A stretch of 64,000 bases of DNA from Serratia marcescens subsp. marcescens ATCC 13880 (lineage in GTDB: Bacteria > Pseudomonadota > Gammaproteobacteria > Enterobacterales > Enterobacteriaceae), in assembly GCF_017299535.1 (NCBI RefSeq), contig NZ_CP071238.1:1240001-1304000 (forward strand), given 5' to 3'. Of the stretch, positions 9,843-18,871 are shown piece after piece (position 1 is the stretch's first letter; each line of letters starts with the position of its first letter). Below the pieces are notes generated by a model. That model had not been told where the DNA came from. It was given only the letters and a program-made list of their open reading frames with translations, and made no database searches. The translations under genes were made by a program, and so were the position numbers.

Positions 9843-10130
9843 TCAATGTTCCGGCTGTTCTTCCGCCAGTTGCGCCAACAGCATCTGCTCGATGAGTTCG
9901 CTGCGGCTGATGTTGCGCTGTTCCGCCAGTTTGTTCAGGGCGTCCACCGCATCCGCGTTGATTTTCAGCTCTACGCGCCGCAATCCGCGCACTTTATCGC
10001 GCCGTAACTGATTGCGCTTATTGATTCTAAGCTGTTCATCGCGGGAAAGCGGGTTGGTTTTCGGGCGCCCCGGACGGCGTTCATCTGCGAACAGATCCAG
10101 CGTCGTGCGATCCGTTTGTTCTTTTGCCAT
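9843..10130 (-). CDS. ybfE: LexA-regulated protein YbfE homologue, small ribbon-helix-helix-like protein
   Basis: A 95-residue basic protein closely matching E. coli YbfE, which is annotated there as LexA-regulated. It has a basic N-terminal half (RRPGRPKTNPLSRDEQLRINKRNQ...). A C-terminal segment, RRVELKINADAVDALNKL followed by ISRSELIEQML, looks like a ribbon-helix-helix DNA-binding fold. ATG 10130 (MAKEQTDR) is chosen over a start 27 codons upstream because the family begins here. I see no CTGT-N8-ACAG SOS box in the upstream 170 bases. Its function is unknown beyond likely DNA binding. Confidence 0.88.
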   Translation of the reverse strand: MAKEQTDRTTLDLFADERRPGRPKTNPLSRDEQLRINKRNQLRRDKVRGLRRVELKINADAVDALNKLAEQRNISRSELIEQMLLAQLAEEQPEH

Positions 10131-10333
10131 AGGTAGCGGTACTGCAAGGGAGTTTGCATCAAAAAGCGCTCGCACGCTTCCGGAGGCATCGATTAACACA
10201 CTTCGGGCCAATAAACCCTAACCCAAATTTACCCCCGAACCGGCGTTCGCGAACGCGCTGGCGCGGCGGCAAAATTATAGCGCGCCATATTACCCCAGCA
10301 GATGGAGCGGCGACAATGCCTAACTGCGGGCTA

Positions 10334-10367
10334 AACGCGCTAAGCCGTTATCTTTAGCGCGTTTTTT
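10334..10367. terminator. Hairpin between ybfF and ybfE
   Basis: The 10-bp arms AACGCGCTAA (10334-10343) and TTAGCGCGTT (10354-10363) have T6 on the plus side but only TTTA on the minus side, which is the side where ybfF ends. It may terminate ybfF weakly. Confidence 0.4.
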
Positions 10368-10386
10368 CGCCAGATTAACGTATTTT

Positions 10387-11148
10387 TCAGGCTTCGCCGA
10401 GGAAACGGTGGATGGCGCGCAGCACCGCTTCCGGTTTTTCGGCGTGCACCCAATGGCCGGTGCCGGCGACGACGTGCGCGCGGGCCTGCGGGAACTGGCG
10501 GGCGATATCTGCACGGTAGCTGTCCTGCACGTACGGCGACAGGCCGCCGCGAATGAACAGGGTCGGGTGTGGCCAGGCCGGGACGTCCTGCCAGCCGGTG
10601 ATGTCTTCGTAGCGTTCGATCAGCACCGGCAGGTTGAAGCGCCATTCACCGTTATGGAAGGACTTCAGCAGGAACTGGATCACGCCTTCTTCCTGCAGGT
10701 AGTCGCGCATCAACTGGGCAGCCGCCTGGCGCTGGGTGATGCCGGCGGCGCTGACGGCCTTCAGCGCGGCGAAGATCTCGTCATGACGTCGGGTCTGGTA
10801 ATCCACCGGCGCGACGTCGATGACGATCAGCTTGGCGATGCGCTCGGGCGCGATGGCGGTCAGCGCCATCGCCGCTTTGCCGCCCATCGAGTGGCCGATG
10901 ACGATCGCTTTCTCCAGCTGCAGTTCGTCGAGCAGCGCCAGCAGATCCTGCGCCATGGCGGGGTAGTTCATGTCGTCGGCGCGCGGGGAGAGGCCGTGGT
11001 TGCGCAGATCGACCTTGATCACACTGTGCTGTTTATGGAGATCGCGCGCCAGCACGCCCAGGTTGTCGAGATTGCCGAACAGGCCGTGGATCAGCAGCAC
11101 CGGCAGCGCGTCTGACTCGGCGGCCAGCAGTTGATAATGTAATTTCAT
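10387..11148 (-). CDS. ybfF: Alpha/beta-hydrolase esterase YbfF
   Basis: Cytosolic alpha/beta-hydrolase. E. coli YbfF cleaves acyl-CoA and malonyl-type esters in vitro; the natural substrate is uncertain. The 253-residue product shows the oxyanion-hole HGLFG motif near residue 24, the nucleophile elbow GHSMGG with catalytic serine near residue 88, and a C-terminal catalytic histidine in GTGHWVHAEKP. The start is uncertain: ATG 11148 (MKLHYQ) fits the family, but another ATG lies four codons upstream at 11160 and neither has a strong Shine-Dalgarno. It is divergent from seqA. Confidence 0.92.
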   Translation of the reverse strand: MKLHYQLLAAESDALPVLLIHGLFGNLDNLGVLARDLHKQHSVIKVDLRNHGLSPRADDMNYPAMAQDLLALLDELQLEKAIVIGHSMGGKAAMALTAIAPERIAKLIVIDVAPVDYQTRRHDEIFAALKAVSAAGITQRQAAAQLMRDYLQEEGVIQFLLKSFHNGEWRFNLPVLIERYEDITGWQDVPAWPHPTLFIRGGLSPYVQDSYRADIARQFPQARAHVVAGTGHWVHAEKPEAVLRAIHRFLGEA

Positions 11149-11384
11149 GGCGAAGTTCATACTGAGAGAGATTCAGATTAGGGTATCATGATTGAATCGC
11201 ACGATGAATCATGCGGAATTTTCGCGGCGCGGGCTTGGCAGTGCCGGCTATAGGTATTAGTCTGCATTTGCCGTCCGGAGGCACATTGTTGTGTTCGCCC
11301 CAGCGCTTTTAACCTTATAATCCCATGGCTTGAATGCAGGATCTGGCTTCAGGTTCTAAGTAGAAAAAACAGTATTGGATAAAG

Positions 11385-11927
11385 ATGAAAACTATTGAAG
11401 TCGACGAAGAGCTTTACCGTTATATTGCCAGCCACACGCAACACATCGGTGAAAGCGCGTCCGATATTTTACGCCGCATGTTGAAATTCACCGCCGGTCA
11501 GCCGGTGCGCGCGTTGCCTGCCGCCAGTGCGTCGCCGTCCGTCGAACTGGAAAAAGCGGCGCCGGTTCAGCGCCCGCGCGATCGCGTACGCGCCGTGCGT
11601 GAACTGCTGCTGTCGGATGAATACGCCGAGCAGAACAAAGCGGTCAACCGTTTCATGCTGGTGCTGTCCACGCTGTACACCCTCGATGCCGCCGGTTTCG
11701 CCGCCGCCACCGAGGCGTTGACCGGCCGCACCCGCACCTATTTCGCCGGCGATCAGCAGACCCTGCTGGCCAACGGCACGCACACCAAGCCGAAGCATGT
11801 ACCGGGCACCCCTTACTGGGTGATCACCAATACCAATACCGGCCGCAAGCGCAGCATGATCGAACACATCATGCAGGCGATGCAGTTCCCGGCGGAACTG
11901 ATCGAGAAAGTTTGCGGTACCGTCTAA
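11385..11927 (+). CDS. seqA: Negative regulator of replication initiation SeqA
   Basis: Binds hemimethylated GATC sites, sequesters oriC and organises newly replicated DNA. The 180-residue product has the N-terminal multimerisation domain (MKTIEVDEELYRYIASHT, about 1-35). After a linker comes a C-terminal DNA-binding domain that ends with the conserved NTGRKRSMIEHIMQAM region and EKVCGTV. pgm follows 77 bases downstream, the conserved seqA-pgm arrangement. The start ATG lies after a poor Shine-Dalgarno (GGATAAAG). Confidence 0.97.
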   Translation: MKTIEVDEELYRYIASHTQHIGESASDILRRMLKFTAGQPVRALPAASASPSVELEKAAPVQRPRDRVRAVRELLLSDEYAEQNKAVNRFMLVLSTLYTLDAAGFAAATEALTGRTRTYFAGDQQTLLANGTHTKPKHVPGTPYWVITNTNTGRKRSMIEHIMQAMQFPAELIEKVCGTV

Positions 11928-12004
11928 TTTAGCGAACAGCCCGTCATGATGGCCGTGCGCGACGTATTTGCCCGGTCACCGACAGGGATGAGGGAGATAT
12001 GTCG

Positions 12005-13648
12005 ATGGCGAATAATCCACGTGCCGGGCAGCCCGCCCGTCAAAGCGATCTGATCAACGTAGCCCAGCTGACGTCGCAGTACTATGTGCTGCAACCGGAA
12101 GCTGGCAATGCCGCACATGCGGTGAAGTTTGGCACTTCCGGCCACCGCGGCAGCGCGCAGCGCCACAGCTTCAACGAGGCGCACATCCTCGCCATCGCTC
12201 AGGCGATCGCCGAAGTTCGTCATCAGCAGGGCACCACCGGCCCGTGTTACGTGGGCAAAGACACCCATGCGCTGTCCGAGCCGGCCTTTATTTCCGTGCT
12301 GGAAGTGCTGACCGCCAACGGCGTCGATGTGATCGTGCAGGAAAACAACGGCTTCACGCCAACGCCGGCGGTATCGCACGCCATTCTGTGCCACAACCGC
12401 CGCGGCGGCGCGCAGGCTGACGGCATCGTCATTACGCCGTCCCACAACCCGCCGGAAGACGGCGGCATCAAATACAACCCGCCGAACGGCGGCCCGGCTG
12501 ACACCAACCTGACGTCGGTGATCGAAAAGCGCGCCAACGAACTGCTGGCGCAGCAGCTGAAAGGCGTTCAGCGCCAGTCGCTGGACAAGGCCTGGAACAG
12601 CGGCCACCTGCACGCCAAAGATTTGGTGCAGCCTTATGTCGAAGGGCTGGTTGACGTGGTCGACATGCCGGCCATTCAACGCGCCGGCCTGAAGCTGGGC
12701 GTGGATCCGCTCGGCGGCTCCGGCATCGCCTATTGGCAGCGGGTGGCGGAACACTACAAGCTGGATCTGACGCTGGTGAACGACTCCATCGATCAGACCT
12801 TCCGCTTCATGCACCTGGACCACGACGGCATCATCCGCATGGATTGCTCGTCCGAGTCGGCGATGGCCGGCCTGCTGGCGCTGCGCGACAAATTCGATCT
12901 GGCGTTCGCCAACGATCCGGATTACGACCGCCACGGCATCGTCACGCCGAAAGGCCTGATGAACCCGAACCACTATCTGGCGGTAGCCATCAACTACCTG
13001 TTCCAACATCGCCCGCAGTGGGGCGCCGATGTGGCGGTAGGTAAAACGCTGGTGTCCAGCGCGATGATCGACCGCGTGGTGGCTGACCTGGGCCGCAAGC
13101 TGGTGGAAGTGCCGGTCGGTTTCAAATGGTTCGTGGACGGCCTGTTCGACGGCAGCCTGGGCTTCGGCGGTGAAGAGAGCGCCGGGGCCTCGTTCCTGCG
13201 CTTCAACGGCCAGCCTTGGTCGACCGACAAAGACGGCATCATCATGTGCCTGCTGGCGGCTGAAATCACCGCGGTAACCGGTGAGAACCCGCAGCATCAT
13301 TATGACGATCTGGCCAAGCGCTTCGGCGCGCCGAGCTACAACCGTATCCAGGCGCCGGCAACCCATGCGCAGAAAGCGGCGCTGTCCAAGCTGTCGCCGG
13401 AGATGGTCAAGGCCAGTACGCTGGGCGGGGATCCGATCACCGCACGTCTGACCGCGGCGCCGGGCAACGGCGCGTCGATCGGCGGCCTGAAAGTCATGAC
13501 CGACAACGGCTGGTTCGCGGCCCGTCCTTCCGGCACCGAAGAGGCTTACAAGATCTACTGCGAGAGCTTCCTCGGGGCGGAACACCGCGAGAAGATTGAG
13601 CACGAAGCGGTCGAGATCGTCAGCGAAGTGCTGGCTTCCGCCAAGTAA
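12005..13648 (+). CDS. pgm: Phosphoglucomutase (alpha-D-glucose phosphate-specific)
   Basis: Interconverts glucose-1-phosphate and glucose-6-phosphate, linking glycolysis with UDP-glucose, glycogen and envelope polysaccharide synthesis. The 547-residue product shows GTSGHRG near residue 42, the phosphoserine loop [12 protein letters not shown] near residue 145, the Mg-binding DPDYDRHG near residue 304 and the phosphate-binding [10 protein letters not shown] near residue 503. ATG 12005 is chosen over the in-frame ATG 11999 because it lies nine bases after AGGGA and matches E. coli MAIHNRAG. Confidence 0.97.
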   Translation: MANNPRAGQPARQSDLINVAQLTSQYYVLQPEAGNAAHAVKFGTSGHRGSAQRHSFNEAHILAIAQAIAEVRHQQGTTGPCYVGKDTHALSEPAFISVLEVLTANGVDVIVQENNGFTPTPAVSHAILCHNRRGGAQADGIVITPSHNPPEDGGIKYNPPNGGPADTNLTSVIEKRANELLAQQLKGVQRQSLDKAWNSGHLHAKDLVQPYVEGLVDVVDMPAIQRAGLKLGVDPLGGSGIAYWQRVAEHYKLDLTLVNDSIDQTFRFMHLDHDGIIRMDCSSESAMAGLLALRDKFDLAFANDPDYDRHGIVTPKGLMNPNHYLAVAINYLFQHRPQWGADVAVGKTLVSSAMIDRVVADLGRKLVEVPVGFKWFVDGLFDGSLGFGGEESAGASFLRFNGQPWSTDKDGIIMCLLAAEITAVTGENPQHHYDDLAKRFGAPSYNRIQAPATHAQKAALSKLSPEMVKASTLGGDPITARLTAAPGNGASIGGLKVMTDNGWFAARPSGTEEAYKIYCESFLGAEHREKIEHEAVEIVSEVLASAK

Positions 13649-13670
13649 TCGCTTTTCTTGATGGATAAAA

Positions 13671-13697
13671 AGCGCTGTTTTTACAGCGCTTTTTTTA
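13671..13697 (+). terminator. Rho-independent terminator after pgm
   Basis: AGCGCTGT (13671-13678), a TTTT loop and ACAGCGCT (13683-13690) are followed by seven T residues. Confidence 0.92.
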
Positions 13698-13706
13698 TGT
13701 CTGCAA

Positions 13707-13796
13707 TTTAGATATATCTTTTTCACGGCACGCGCTTGCGCATTTAGATATATCGATCTAGATTAGCGTTATCGACGCTGTTTAGATATATCTAAA
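13707..13796. promoter_or_regulatory. Three-copy TTTAGATATATC operator array before the PadR-type gene
   Basis: The 12-mer TTTAGATATATC occurs at 13707-13718, 13743-13754 and 13781-13792. The third copy extends to a perfect 16-bp palindrome TTTAGATATATCTAAA (13781-13796). Copies are 36 and 38 bases apart and end 43 bases before the regulator start. AT-rich palindromes of this type are usual for PadR-family autoregulation, so this is the probable operator and promoter zone of the two genes below. Confidence 0.7.
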
Positions 13797-13839
13797 CAAC
13801 CTCGTATTGATGTTCACTGTTAAAGCGAGGTATCACCCT

Positions 13840-14481
13840 ATGTTTCATCGATTAGGTTTACACCGGCATCACCACCACCCTCATGCGTGCGAAGAGGGGC
13901 GCCGTCATCGCGGCGGGCGTCATCACTTCGGCGGCGAAGGCGAAGAGCACGGCCGAGGTGGGCGCGGCGGCCGGGGCGGGCGTCATCGTCTGTTCGAACA
14001 CGGCGATCTGCGCCTGGTGTTGCTGGCGCTGGTGGCGCGCAAGCCCAGCCACGGATACGAATTGATCAAGGCGATCGAGGAAGCCTCTTCCGGCCTGTAT
14101 GTGCCGAGCCCGGGGGTGATTTACCCCACGCTGACGCTGCTGGAAGAACAGGATTTTCTCGAACCGCTCACCACCGGCAACGGCCGAAAAAGCTACCGCA
14201 TCACCACGGCGGGCGAGGGCGAGCTGCAAAAGCATCAACAGGTGGTTGACGTCATTCTGGCGCGTCTGGCGGGCGCCGGCCGCGAGCATCATCGGCACGG
14301 CAACCTGGCGGAAGGCATCTACGACGCCATGAACCGTCTGCGCAGCCTGCTGCGCGGCAACGTGATGCGCGCCGATCTCACGCCGCAGCAGGTGGAGCGC
14401 ATCAACGCCGCGTTGCTGACCGCCGTGGCGGCGATCGAAAGCGAAATGCACATTCAACCCACGCAGCAGGAGGAGAACTGA
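13840..14481 (+). CDS. PadR-family transcriptional regulator with His-rich N-terminus (YqjI-like)
   Basis: A 213-residue regulator. The first ~60 residues are a His/Gly/Arg-rich tail with a HRHHHHPH cluster. A winged-helix PadR domain follows (about 56-135; HGDLRLVLLALVARKPSHGYEL and PSPGVIYPTLTLLEEQ), then a helical C-terminal dimerisation region. This architecture equals E. coli YqjI, a nickel-responsive repressor of yqjH, so metal sensing is a fair inference. ATG 13840 follows GAGG by nine bases; an upstream in-frame ATG at 13807 lacks this. No yqjH lies next to it. It overlaps the next gene by one base. Confidence 0.8.
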   Translation: MFHRLGLHRHHHHPHACEEGRRHRGGRHHFGGEGEEHGRGGRGGRGGRHRLFEHGDLRLVLLALVARKPSHGYELIKAIEEASSGLYVPSPGVIYPTLTLLEEQDFLEPLTTGNGRKSYRITTAGEGELQKHQQVVDVILARLAGAGREHHRHGNLAEGIYDAMNRLRSLLRGNVMRADLTPQQVERINAALLTAVAAIESEMHIQPTQQEEN

Positions 14482-14780
14482 TGCCCGGCCACCGTTTTAA
14501 CATTACCGTTGAAGCCCTGAGCGACCGCCAGGGCAACCCCGTCGAGAAGGCACCGCTGAGTTTTGAGGTGACCAATCATGACGATATTCTCGAGATCGTC
14601 GAGCGCATTCGGGCGCGTGACGATCTGAACTTCGGCCCCGAGCAGAGCGCGGCCTTCGCCGTGGGGTTGAAACTGTTCTCCGAAGTGATGATCGAAAACC
14701 GCAAACACCCGGTGTTCGCTCCGCTGCGCGAGGCGTTTAAGGAATTTATGGTCGGATTGAAGAAGGGCCCGGCGGCGTAA
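14481..14780 (+). CDS. DUF3861 domain protein
   Basis: A 99-residue soluble protein of the DUF3861 family. It starts inside the TGATG junction with the PadR-type gene, so the two are translationally coupled. The sequence (GHRFNITVEALSDRQGNP, then FEVTNHDDILEIVERIRAR and FAVGLKLFSEVMIENR) suggests a small alpha/beta fold without catalytic motifs or metal-ligand clusters. Function is unknown. As the only partner of the regulator it may be a target or co-factor of it; this is inference from position. Confidence 0.75.
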   Translation: MPGHRFNITVEALSDRQGNPVEKAPLSFEVTNHDDILEIVERIRARDDLNFGPEQSAAFAVGLKLFSEVMIENRKHPVFAPLREAFKEFMVGLKKGPAA

Positions 14781-14807
14781 AGGCGTGGCACACCGCGCTC
14801 GCCGGGG

Positions 14808-15497
14808 TTAAGGCATGAAACGGTAGCCGACGCCGGTTTCGGTCAGCAGATGTTTGGGCCGGGCCGGATCGGCTTCCAGCTTCTGGCGCAGATGGCCCAT
14901 GTAGATGCGCAGGTAGTGGCTGTGTTCCACGTAGTTCGGCCCCCAGACGTGGCTCAACAGCTGGCGTTGGGTAATCACCTTGCCGGCGTTGGCCAGCAGC
15001 TCCGCCAACAGGCGAAACTCGATCGGCGTCAGGTGCAGATCTTCGTCGTTGCGCAGCACCCGGCGATTCACCAGATCGACGGTGATCGCCGAAAAGCTCA
15101 CCAGCGGGCTTTCCTGTTGGTTGGCGGAGTGGCGGCGCAGCGCGACCCGCACCCGCGCCAACAGTTCACCGATGCCGAACGGTTTGCTGAGATAGTCGTC
15201 GGCGCCGGCGTCCAGCGCGGCGATTTTGTCCTCTTCGGCGTTGCGCGCCGACAGTACGATCACCGGAATGGCGCTCCACTGCCGCAGATCGCGGATGTAG
15301 CTCAGCCCGTCGCCATCCGGCAACCCCAAATCCAGGATGATCAGATCCGGTTTGCGCGTGCCGGCCTCAATCAGCCCGCGCTGCAGCGTTTCACTTTCAA
15401 ACACCCGCAGGCCTTCGCTCTCCAGCGCGGTGCGCACGAAGCGGCGGATCTCTTTTTCATCTTCAACAATCAGAATGTTGGTTGGCGTTATGCTCAC
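14808..15497 (-). CDS. kdpE: Response regulator KdpE
   Basis: OmpR-family activator of the kdpFABC potassium-uptake operon. The 229-residue product has a receiver domain with the phospho-acceptor aspartate in LIILDLGLPDGD and a conserved LSKPFGIGEL. The C-terminal winged helix includes LTPIEFRLLAELL and HYLRIYMGHLRQKLE. The start is a GTG at 15497, supported by an AGGGGA four to five bases upstream and by alignment with E. coli KdpE, although the frame stays open further 5' into kdpD. It begins 16 bases after the kdpD stop. It faces DUF3861 with no clear terminator between them. Confidence 0.94.
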   Translation of the reverse strand: MSITPTNILIVEDEKEIRRFVRTALESEGLRVFESETLQRGLIEAGTRKPDLIILDLGLPDGDGLSYIRDLRQWSAIPVIVLSARNAEEDKIAALDAGADDYLSKPFGIGELLARVRVALRRHSANQQESPLVSFSAITVDLVNRRVLRNDEDLHLTPIEFRLLAELLANAGKVITQRQLLSHVWGPNYVEHSHYLRIYMGHLRQKLEADPARPKHLLTETGVGYRFMP

Positions 15498-15513
15498 GTT
15501 TCCCCTGCGTTGA

Positions 15514-18210
15514 TTACAGATCGAAGGCGTCGCCGTCGATCTCGGGCGGTTTTTCCAGCGGCAGCACGAAGCGGAAGCTGGCGCCGCCGTTGGCGCCGTT
15601 TTCCGCCCAGATGCGGCCATCATGCACTTCAATAATGGCACGACAAATCGCTAACCCCAAGCCGACGCCGGGGATCGCCGACTCTTTATTGCCGCGTGAA
15701 AACTTGTCGAAAATCAGCTGCAGCTGATCGGCGGGGATACCGGGGCCGTTATCCCAGACCTCGACTTCCAGCCACTCGGGCAGCGTGCGGGCGCGAATGC
15801 CGATGGTGGCCTCGGCGCCGGCGTATTTATTGGCGTTTTCCAACAGGTTGGTGAACACCCGTTCCAGCAGGCTGCCGTCGCAGTTGACCAGGATCTGTTC
15901 CGACGGCAGCTCGACCTTGATCGGATGCTGGCTGAGCAGCGGCTCCAGCATGTGCAGCGAGGCGCCGACGATCTCTTCCAGCGACTGCCACTCTTTACGC
16001 AGGCTGAAACCGCCGGACTGGATGCGCGCCATATCCAGCAGGTTGTTCACCAGCCGGGTGGTGCTCAGCACCTGCTGGCGGATCTGGCTGGCCTGGGTGG
16101 CGTGATTGGAACCTTCGGCCGCCAGGTCCAGCGTGAGAATTTCCGCCTGGCCGAACAGTACCGTCAGCGGGGTGCGCAGATCGTGCGACAGCGCCGCCAG
16201 CAGCGAGTTGCGCAGCTGTTCGCGTTCGGCGTCCAGCTTGGCTTCTTCGGCGCTGCGCGCCAGATGCAGCCGTTCCAGCGCGCTGGCGATCAGCACTGCG
16301 AAGGTTTGCAGCAGCCGCTGTTGTTCCGGCACCATCAGCTGGCGCAGGTTGTTGGGTTCGATCGCCAACAGGCCGAAGGTCTGTTTGGGGGTATTGAGCG
16401 GCAGCAGTTGGTAAGGCACGCCGGGCAGGGTGTCGGTGCCAGCGCCGGCCGGCAAGCCTTTGTCGAAACTCCAGCGCGCGATGGCTTCGTCTACCGACAG
16501 CAGTCCGCCTTCCTCGCCGATCATTTGCTGCAGCCGGCCGTCTTCCTGCGGCAGCAGCAGCACGGTTTTCGCCTGGAAGCTGCTGGAGAGGAAATGACGG
16601 CTGGTGTTGGCGATGTCGGCCACGATCAGCGCGCGGCTCAGCCCGCGCGACATTTCGTACAGATGGCGCGCCCGCTGCTCGCGATAGCGCGCCACCCGGG
16701 CCTGATAACGCACCCCGGCGGTCAGGTTGCCGATGATGATGCCGACGGCGAGCATCACGCCGAAGGTCAGCAGATACTGCATATCGCTGACGGCGAACGA
16801 CCATTCGGGCTGGACGAAGAACAGATCGAAGCTGGCGACGTTGATCACCGCCGCCAGCACCGACGGCCAGCGGCCGAAGAACAGCGCGACGATCGCCACG
16901 CCGAGCAGGTAGACCATCACCAGGTTGGCCTGATCGAAGCCCGGCAGCAGCCACTGCGAGAGCAGGGTAATCAGCGCGCACAGCGCTATCGCCACCGCGC
17001 AGCCGCGCAGCTGCATGCGCCATTTCTCATTGAAGCTGCGGCCGTCGTGCTCCTTGCCCGGCGGGGGCTGCGCGGCGTCGCTGTCCAGCGCCACGATCAC
17101 CAGATCGAGATCCGGGCCCAGCCGGCCGAGGCGATCGGCGAAGCTGCCGCGCAGTTTCCAGCGCTGCTCGCTGCGGCGGCCGATGATGATTTTGCCGAGG
17201 TTATGCTCGCGGGCGTAGCGCAGCACCGCGCGCTCTTCGGACGGATCGGCCAGGGTGGCGGTTTCGGCGCCCAGTTCCTGCGCCAGCCTCAGCGCGCGCA
17301 GAATGGCGCGGCGCTGGTTTTCCGGCAGCCGGTGCAGCTTGGGGGTTTCCACGTAGACTGCATGCCAATGGCAGCCGAGCCGCGCCGCCAGCCGGGCGGC
17401 GATGCGCACCAGCTTTTCGTTGCCGCTGTTGTGGCCGACGCACAGCAGAATGCTGTCGCGGGTGTGCCACACTTTCTCGCGTCCCTGGGTGTCTCGAAAC
17501 TCGCGCATCTGGTCATCGACCCGATCGGCGGTGCGGCGCAGCGCCAGCTCGCGCAGGGCGATCAGGTTGCCTTTGCGGAAGAAGTGCTCGATGGCGCGCT
17601 CGGCCTGGCCGGGAATATACACTTTGCCTTCGTGCAGTCGCCGGCGCAGATCGTCCGGCGGCAGATCGACCAGCACCACTTCGCTGGCCTCGTCAAACAC
17701 GTGGTCGGGCACCGTTTCGCGCACCCGCACGCCGGTCACGCCGCCCACCACGTCGTTCAGACTTTCCAGATGTTGCACGTTGACGGTCGTCAGCACGTCG
17801 ATGCCGGCGTCCAGCAGCTCTTCCACATCCTGCCAGCGTTTGGGGTGGCGCGAACCGTGGGCGTTGCTGTGCGCCAGTTCGTCCATCAGGATCAGCGCCG
17901 GGTGGCGCGCCAGCGCGGCGTCGAGATCGAATTCATGCACCAGTCGCCCGCGATGCTGGATGCGTTTTTGCGGCAGCAGCGCCAGGCCGTCGAGCAGGGC
18001 GGCGGTCTCGCTGCGGCCGTGGGTTTCCACCACGCCGACCAGCACATCCAGTCCCTGAGCGCGCAAGCGCTGGGCCTCCTGCAGCATGGCGTAGGTTTTG
18101 CCCACGCCGGCGCAGGCGCCGAAGAATACCTTCAACCGGCCGCGCGGTTTTTCATTGGCCAGCGCCAGCAGGCTGTCGGGATCGGGACGCTGCTGTTCTT
18201 CTTCGACCAT
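15514..18210 (-). CDS. kdpD: Sensor histidine kinase KdpD
   Basis: Inner-membrane kinase/phosphatase that senses potassium limitation and turgor-related cues and controls KdpE. The 898-residue product has an N-terminal KdpD domain with Walker A GACAGVGKT and a Usp-like domain (to about 380). Four membrane helices follow (about 395-490), then a GAF-like segment, a dimerisation box with the phospho-histidine in ALSHDLRTPLT, and an ATPase domain (NLLENANKYAG, WDNGPGIP, GVGLGLAICR). ATG 18210 is chosen because AAGGA lies seven bases before it; an in-frame ATG seven codons upstream lacks this. It is separated from kdpC by 73 bases that contain a terminator-like hairpin. Confidence 0.96.
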   Translation of the reverse strand: MVEEEQQRPDPDSLLALANEKPRGRLKVFFGACAGVGKTYAMLQEAQRLRAQGLDVLVGVVETHGRSETAALLDGLALLPQKRIQHRGRLVHEFDLDAALARHPALILMDELAHSNAHGSRHPKRWQDVEELLDAGIDVLTTVNVQHLESLNDVVGGVTGVRVRETVPDHVFDEASEVVLVDLPPDDLRRRLHEGKVYIPGQAERAIEHFFRKGNLIALRELALRRTADRVDDQMREFRDTQGREKVWHTRDSILLCVGHNSGNEKLVRIAARLAARLGCHWHAVYVETPKLHRLPENQRRAILRALRLAQELGAETATLADPSEERAVLRYAREHNLGKIIIGRRSEQRWKLRGSFADRLGRLGPDLDLVIVALDSDAAQPPPGKEHDGRSFNEKWRMQLRGCAVAIALCALITLLSQWLLPGFDQANLVMVYLLGVAIVALFFGRWPSVLAAVINVASFDLFFVQPEWSFAVSDMQYLLTFGVMLAVGIIIGNLTAGVRYQARVARYREQRARHLYEMSRGLSRALIVADIANTSRHFLSSSFQAKTVLLLPQEDGRLQQMIGEEGGLLSVDEAIARWSFDKGLPAGAGTDTLPGVPYQLLPLNTPKQTFGLLAIEPNNLRQLMVPEQQRLLQTFAVLIASALERLHLARSAEEAKLDAEREQLRNSLLAALSHDLRTPLTVLFGQAEILTLDLAAEGSNHATQASQIRQQVLSTTRLVNNLLDMARIQSGGFSLRKEWQSLEEIVGASLHMLEPLLSQHPIKVELPSEQILVNCDGSLLERVFTNLLENANKYAGAEATIGIRARTLPEWLEVEVWDNGPGIPADQLQLIFDKFSRGNKESAIPGVGLGLAICRAIIEVHDGRIWAENGANGGASFRFVLPLEKPPEIDGDAFDL

Positions 18211-18232
18211 GGCAATTCCTTGTGTTACCAAG

Positions 18233-18260
18233 CAAAAAGGGGTTCGGCACGCCGAACCCT
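18233..18260 (-). terminator. Terminator-like hairpin between kdpC and kdpD
   Basis: Read on the minus strand, GGGTTCGGC and GCCGAACCC (18251-18259 and 18240-18248) form a 9-bp GC-rich stem followed by CTTTTTG. It lies after the kdpC stop and before the kdpD ribosome-binding site, so it may attenuate transcription into kdpDE. Confidence 0.65.
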
Positions 18261-18283
18261 ATCACTATGCTGAATACGGCGCG

Positions 18284-18853
18284 TTACTTCAACGCATCCA
18301 GCGCCAGGTTCAGCTTCAACACGTTCACCACCGATTCGCCCATGAAGTTGGGCGTGGCCCGATCGGTGTTGTCTTCGATCAGTTTGGCGATCTGTTCCGG
18401 CGGCAGATGACGCGCCGCCGCGACCCGCGCCAGCTGATACCGCGCCGCGGCGATCGAGATCTGCGGATCCAGCCCGCTGCCGGAGGCGGTCAGCAGATCC
18501 ACCGGGATCGGGCCGCTCATCGCAGGATTGGCCTGGCGCAGCTGCGCTGCGCGCTCGGCGATAGCCTTATCCAGCGCCGGGTTGGTGGCCGCCAGGTTGC
18601 TGCCGGCGGAGGCCTGTGGATTATAGGCCGAATCGCCGGTGGCCGACGGGCGGCCCCAGAAATAGTCGGCGCGCGTGAAGTTTTGGCCGATCAGCGCGGA
18701 GCCGACCGCCTTGTCGCCTTGGTACAGCAGCGAACCGTTAGCCGAGCCCGAAAACAGCAGTTGCGCCAGCCCGGTGGTCAGCAGCGGATAGGCGATGCCG
18801 GTGATCAGCGTCAGCAGGATCACCATCACCAGCGCAGGTCGTAAATACGTCAT
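18284..18853 (-). CDS. kdpC: Potassium-transporting ATPase KdpC subunit
   Basis: Single-span accessory subunit of the high-affinity KdpFABC potassium pump. The 189-residue product has one N-terminal membrane helix (about 6-28, PALVMVILLTLITGIAYPLL) and a periplasmic domain with the conserved GSALIGQNF and GRPSATGDSAYNPQASAGSN segments. Three ATG codons compete; 18853 (MTYLRPAL) is preferred because GAGGG lies eight bases before it and the family starts there. Confidence 0.95.
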   Translation of the reverse strand: MTYLRPALVMVILLTLITGIAYPLLTTGLAQLLFSGSANGSLLYQGDKAVGSALIGQNFTRADYFWGRPSATGDSAYNPQASAGSNLAATNPALDKAIAERAAQLRQANPAMSGPIPVDLLTASGSGLDPQISIAAARYQLARVAAARHLPPEQIAKLIEDNTDRATPNFMGESVVNVLKLNLALDALK

Positions 18854-18871
18854 GTTCATTTCCCTCAATGG

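Noticed and set aside
10131..10300. A LexA (SOS) box upstream of ybfE
   Set aside because: No CTGT-N8-ACAG or close variant is present in the upstream region.
15925..18273. A 782-codon open frame on the plus strand opposite kdpD
   Set aside because: It is fully antisense to a conserved gene, has low-complexity Gln/His/Arg-rich composition typical of the reverse frame of GC-rich codons, and has no ribosome-binding site or recognisable domain.
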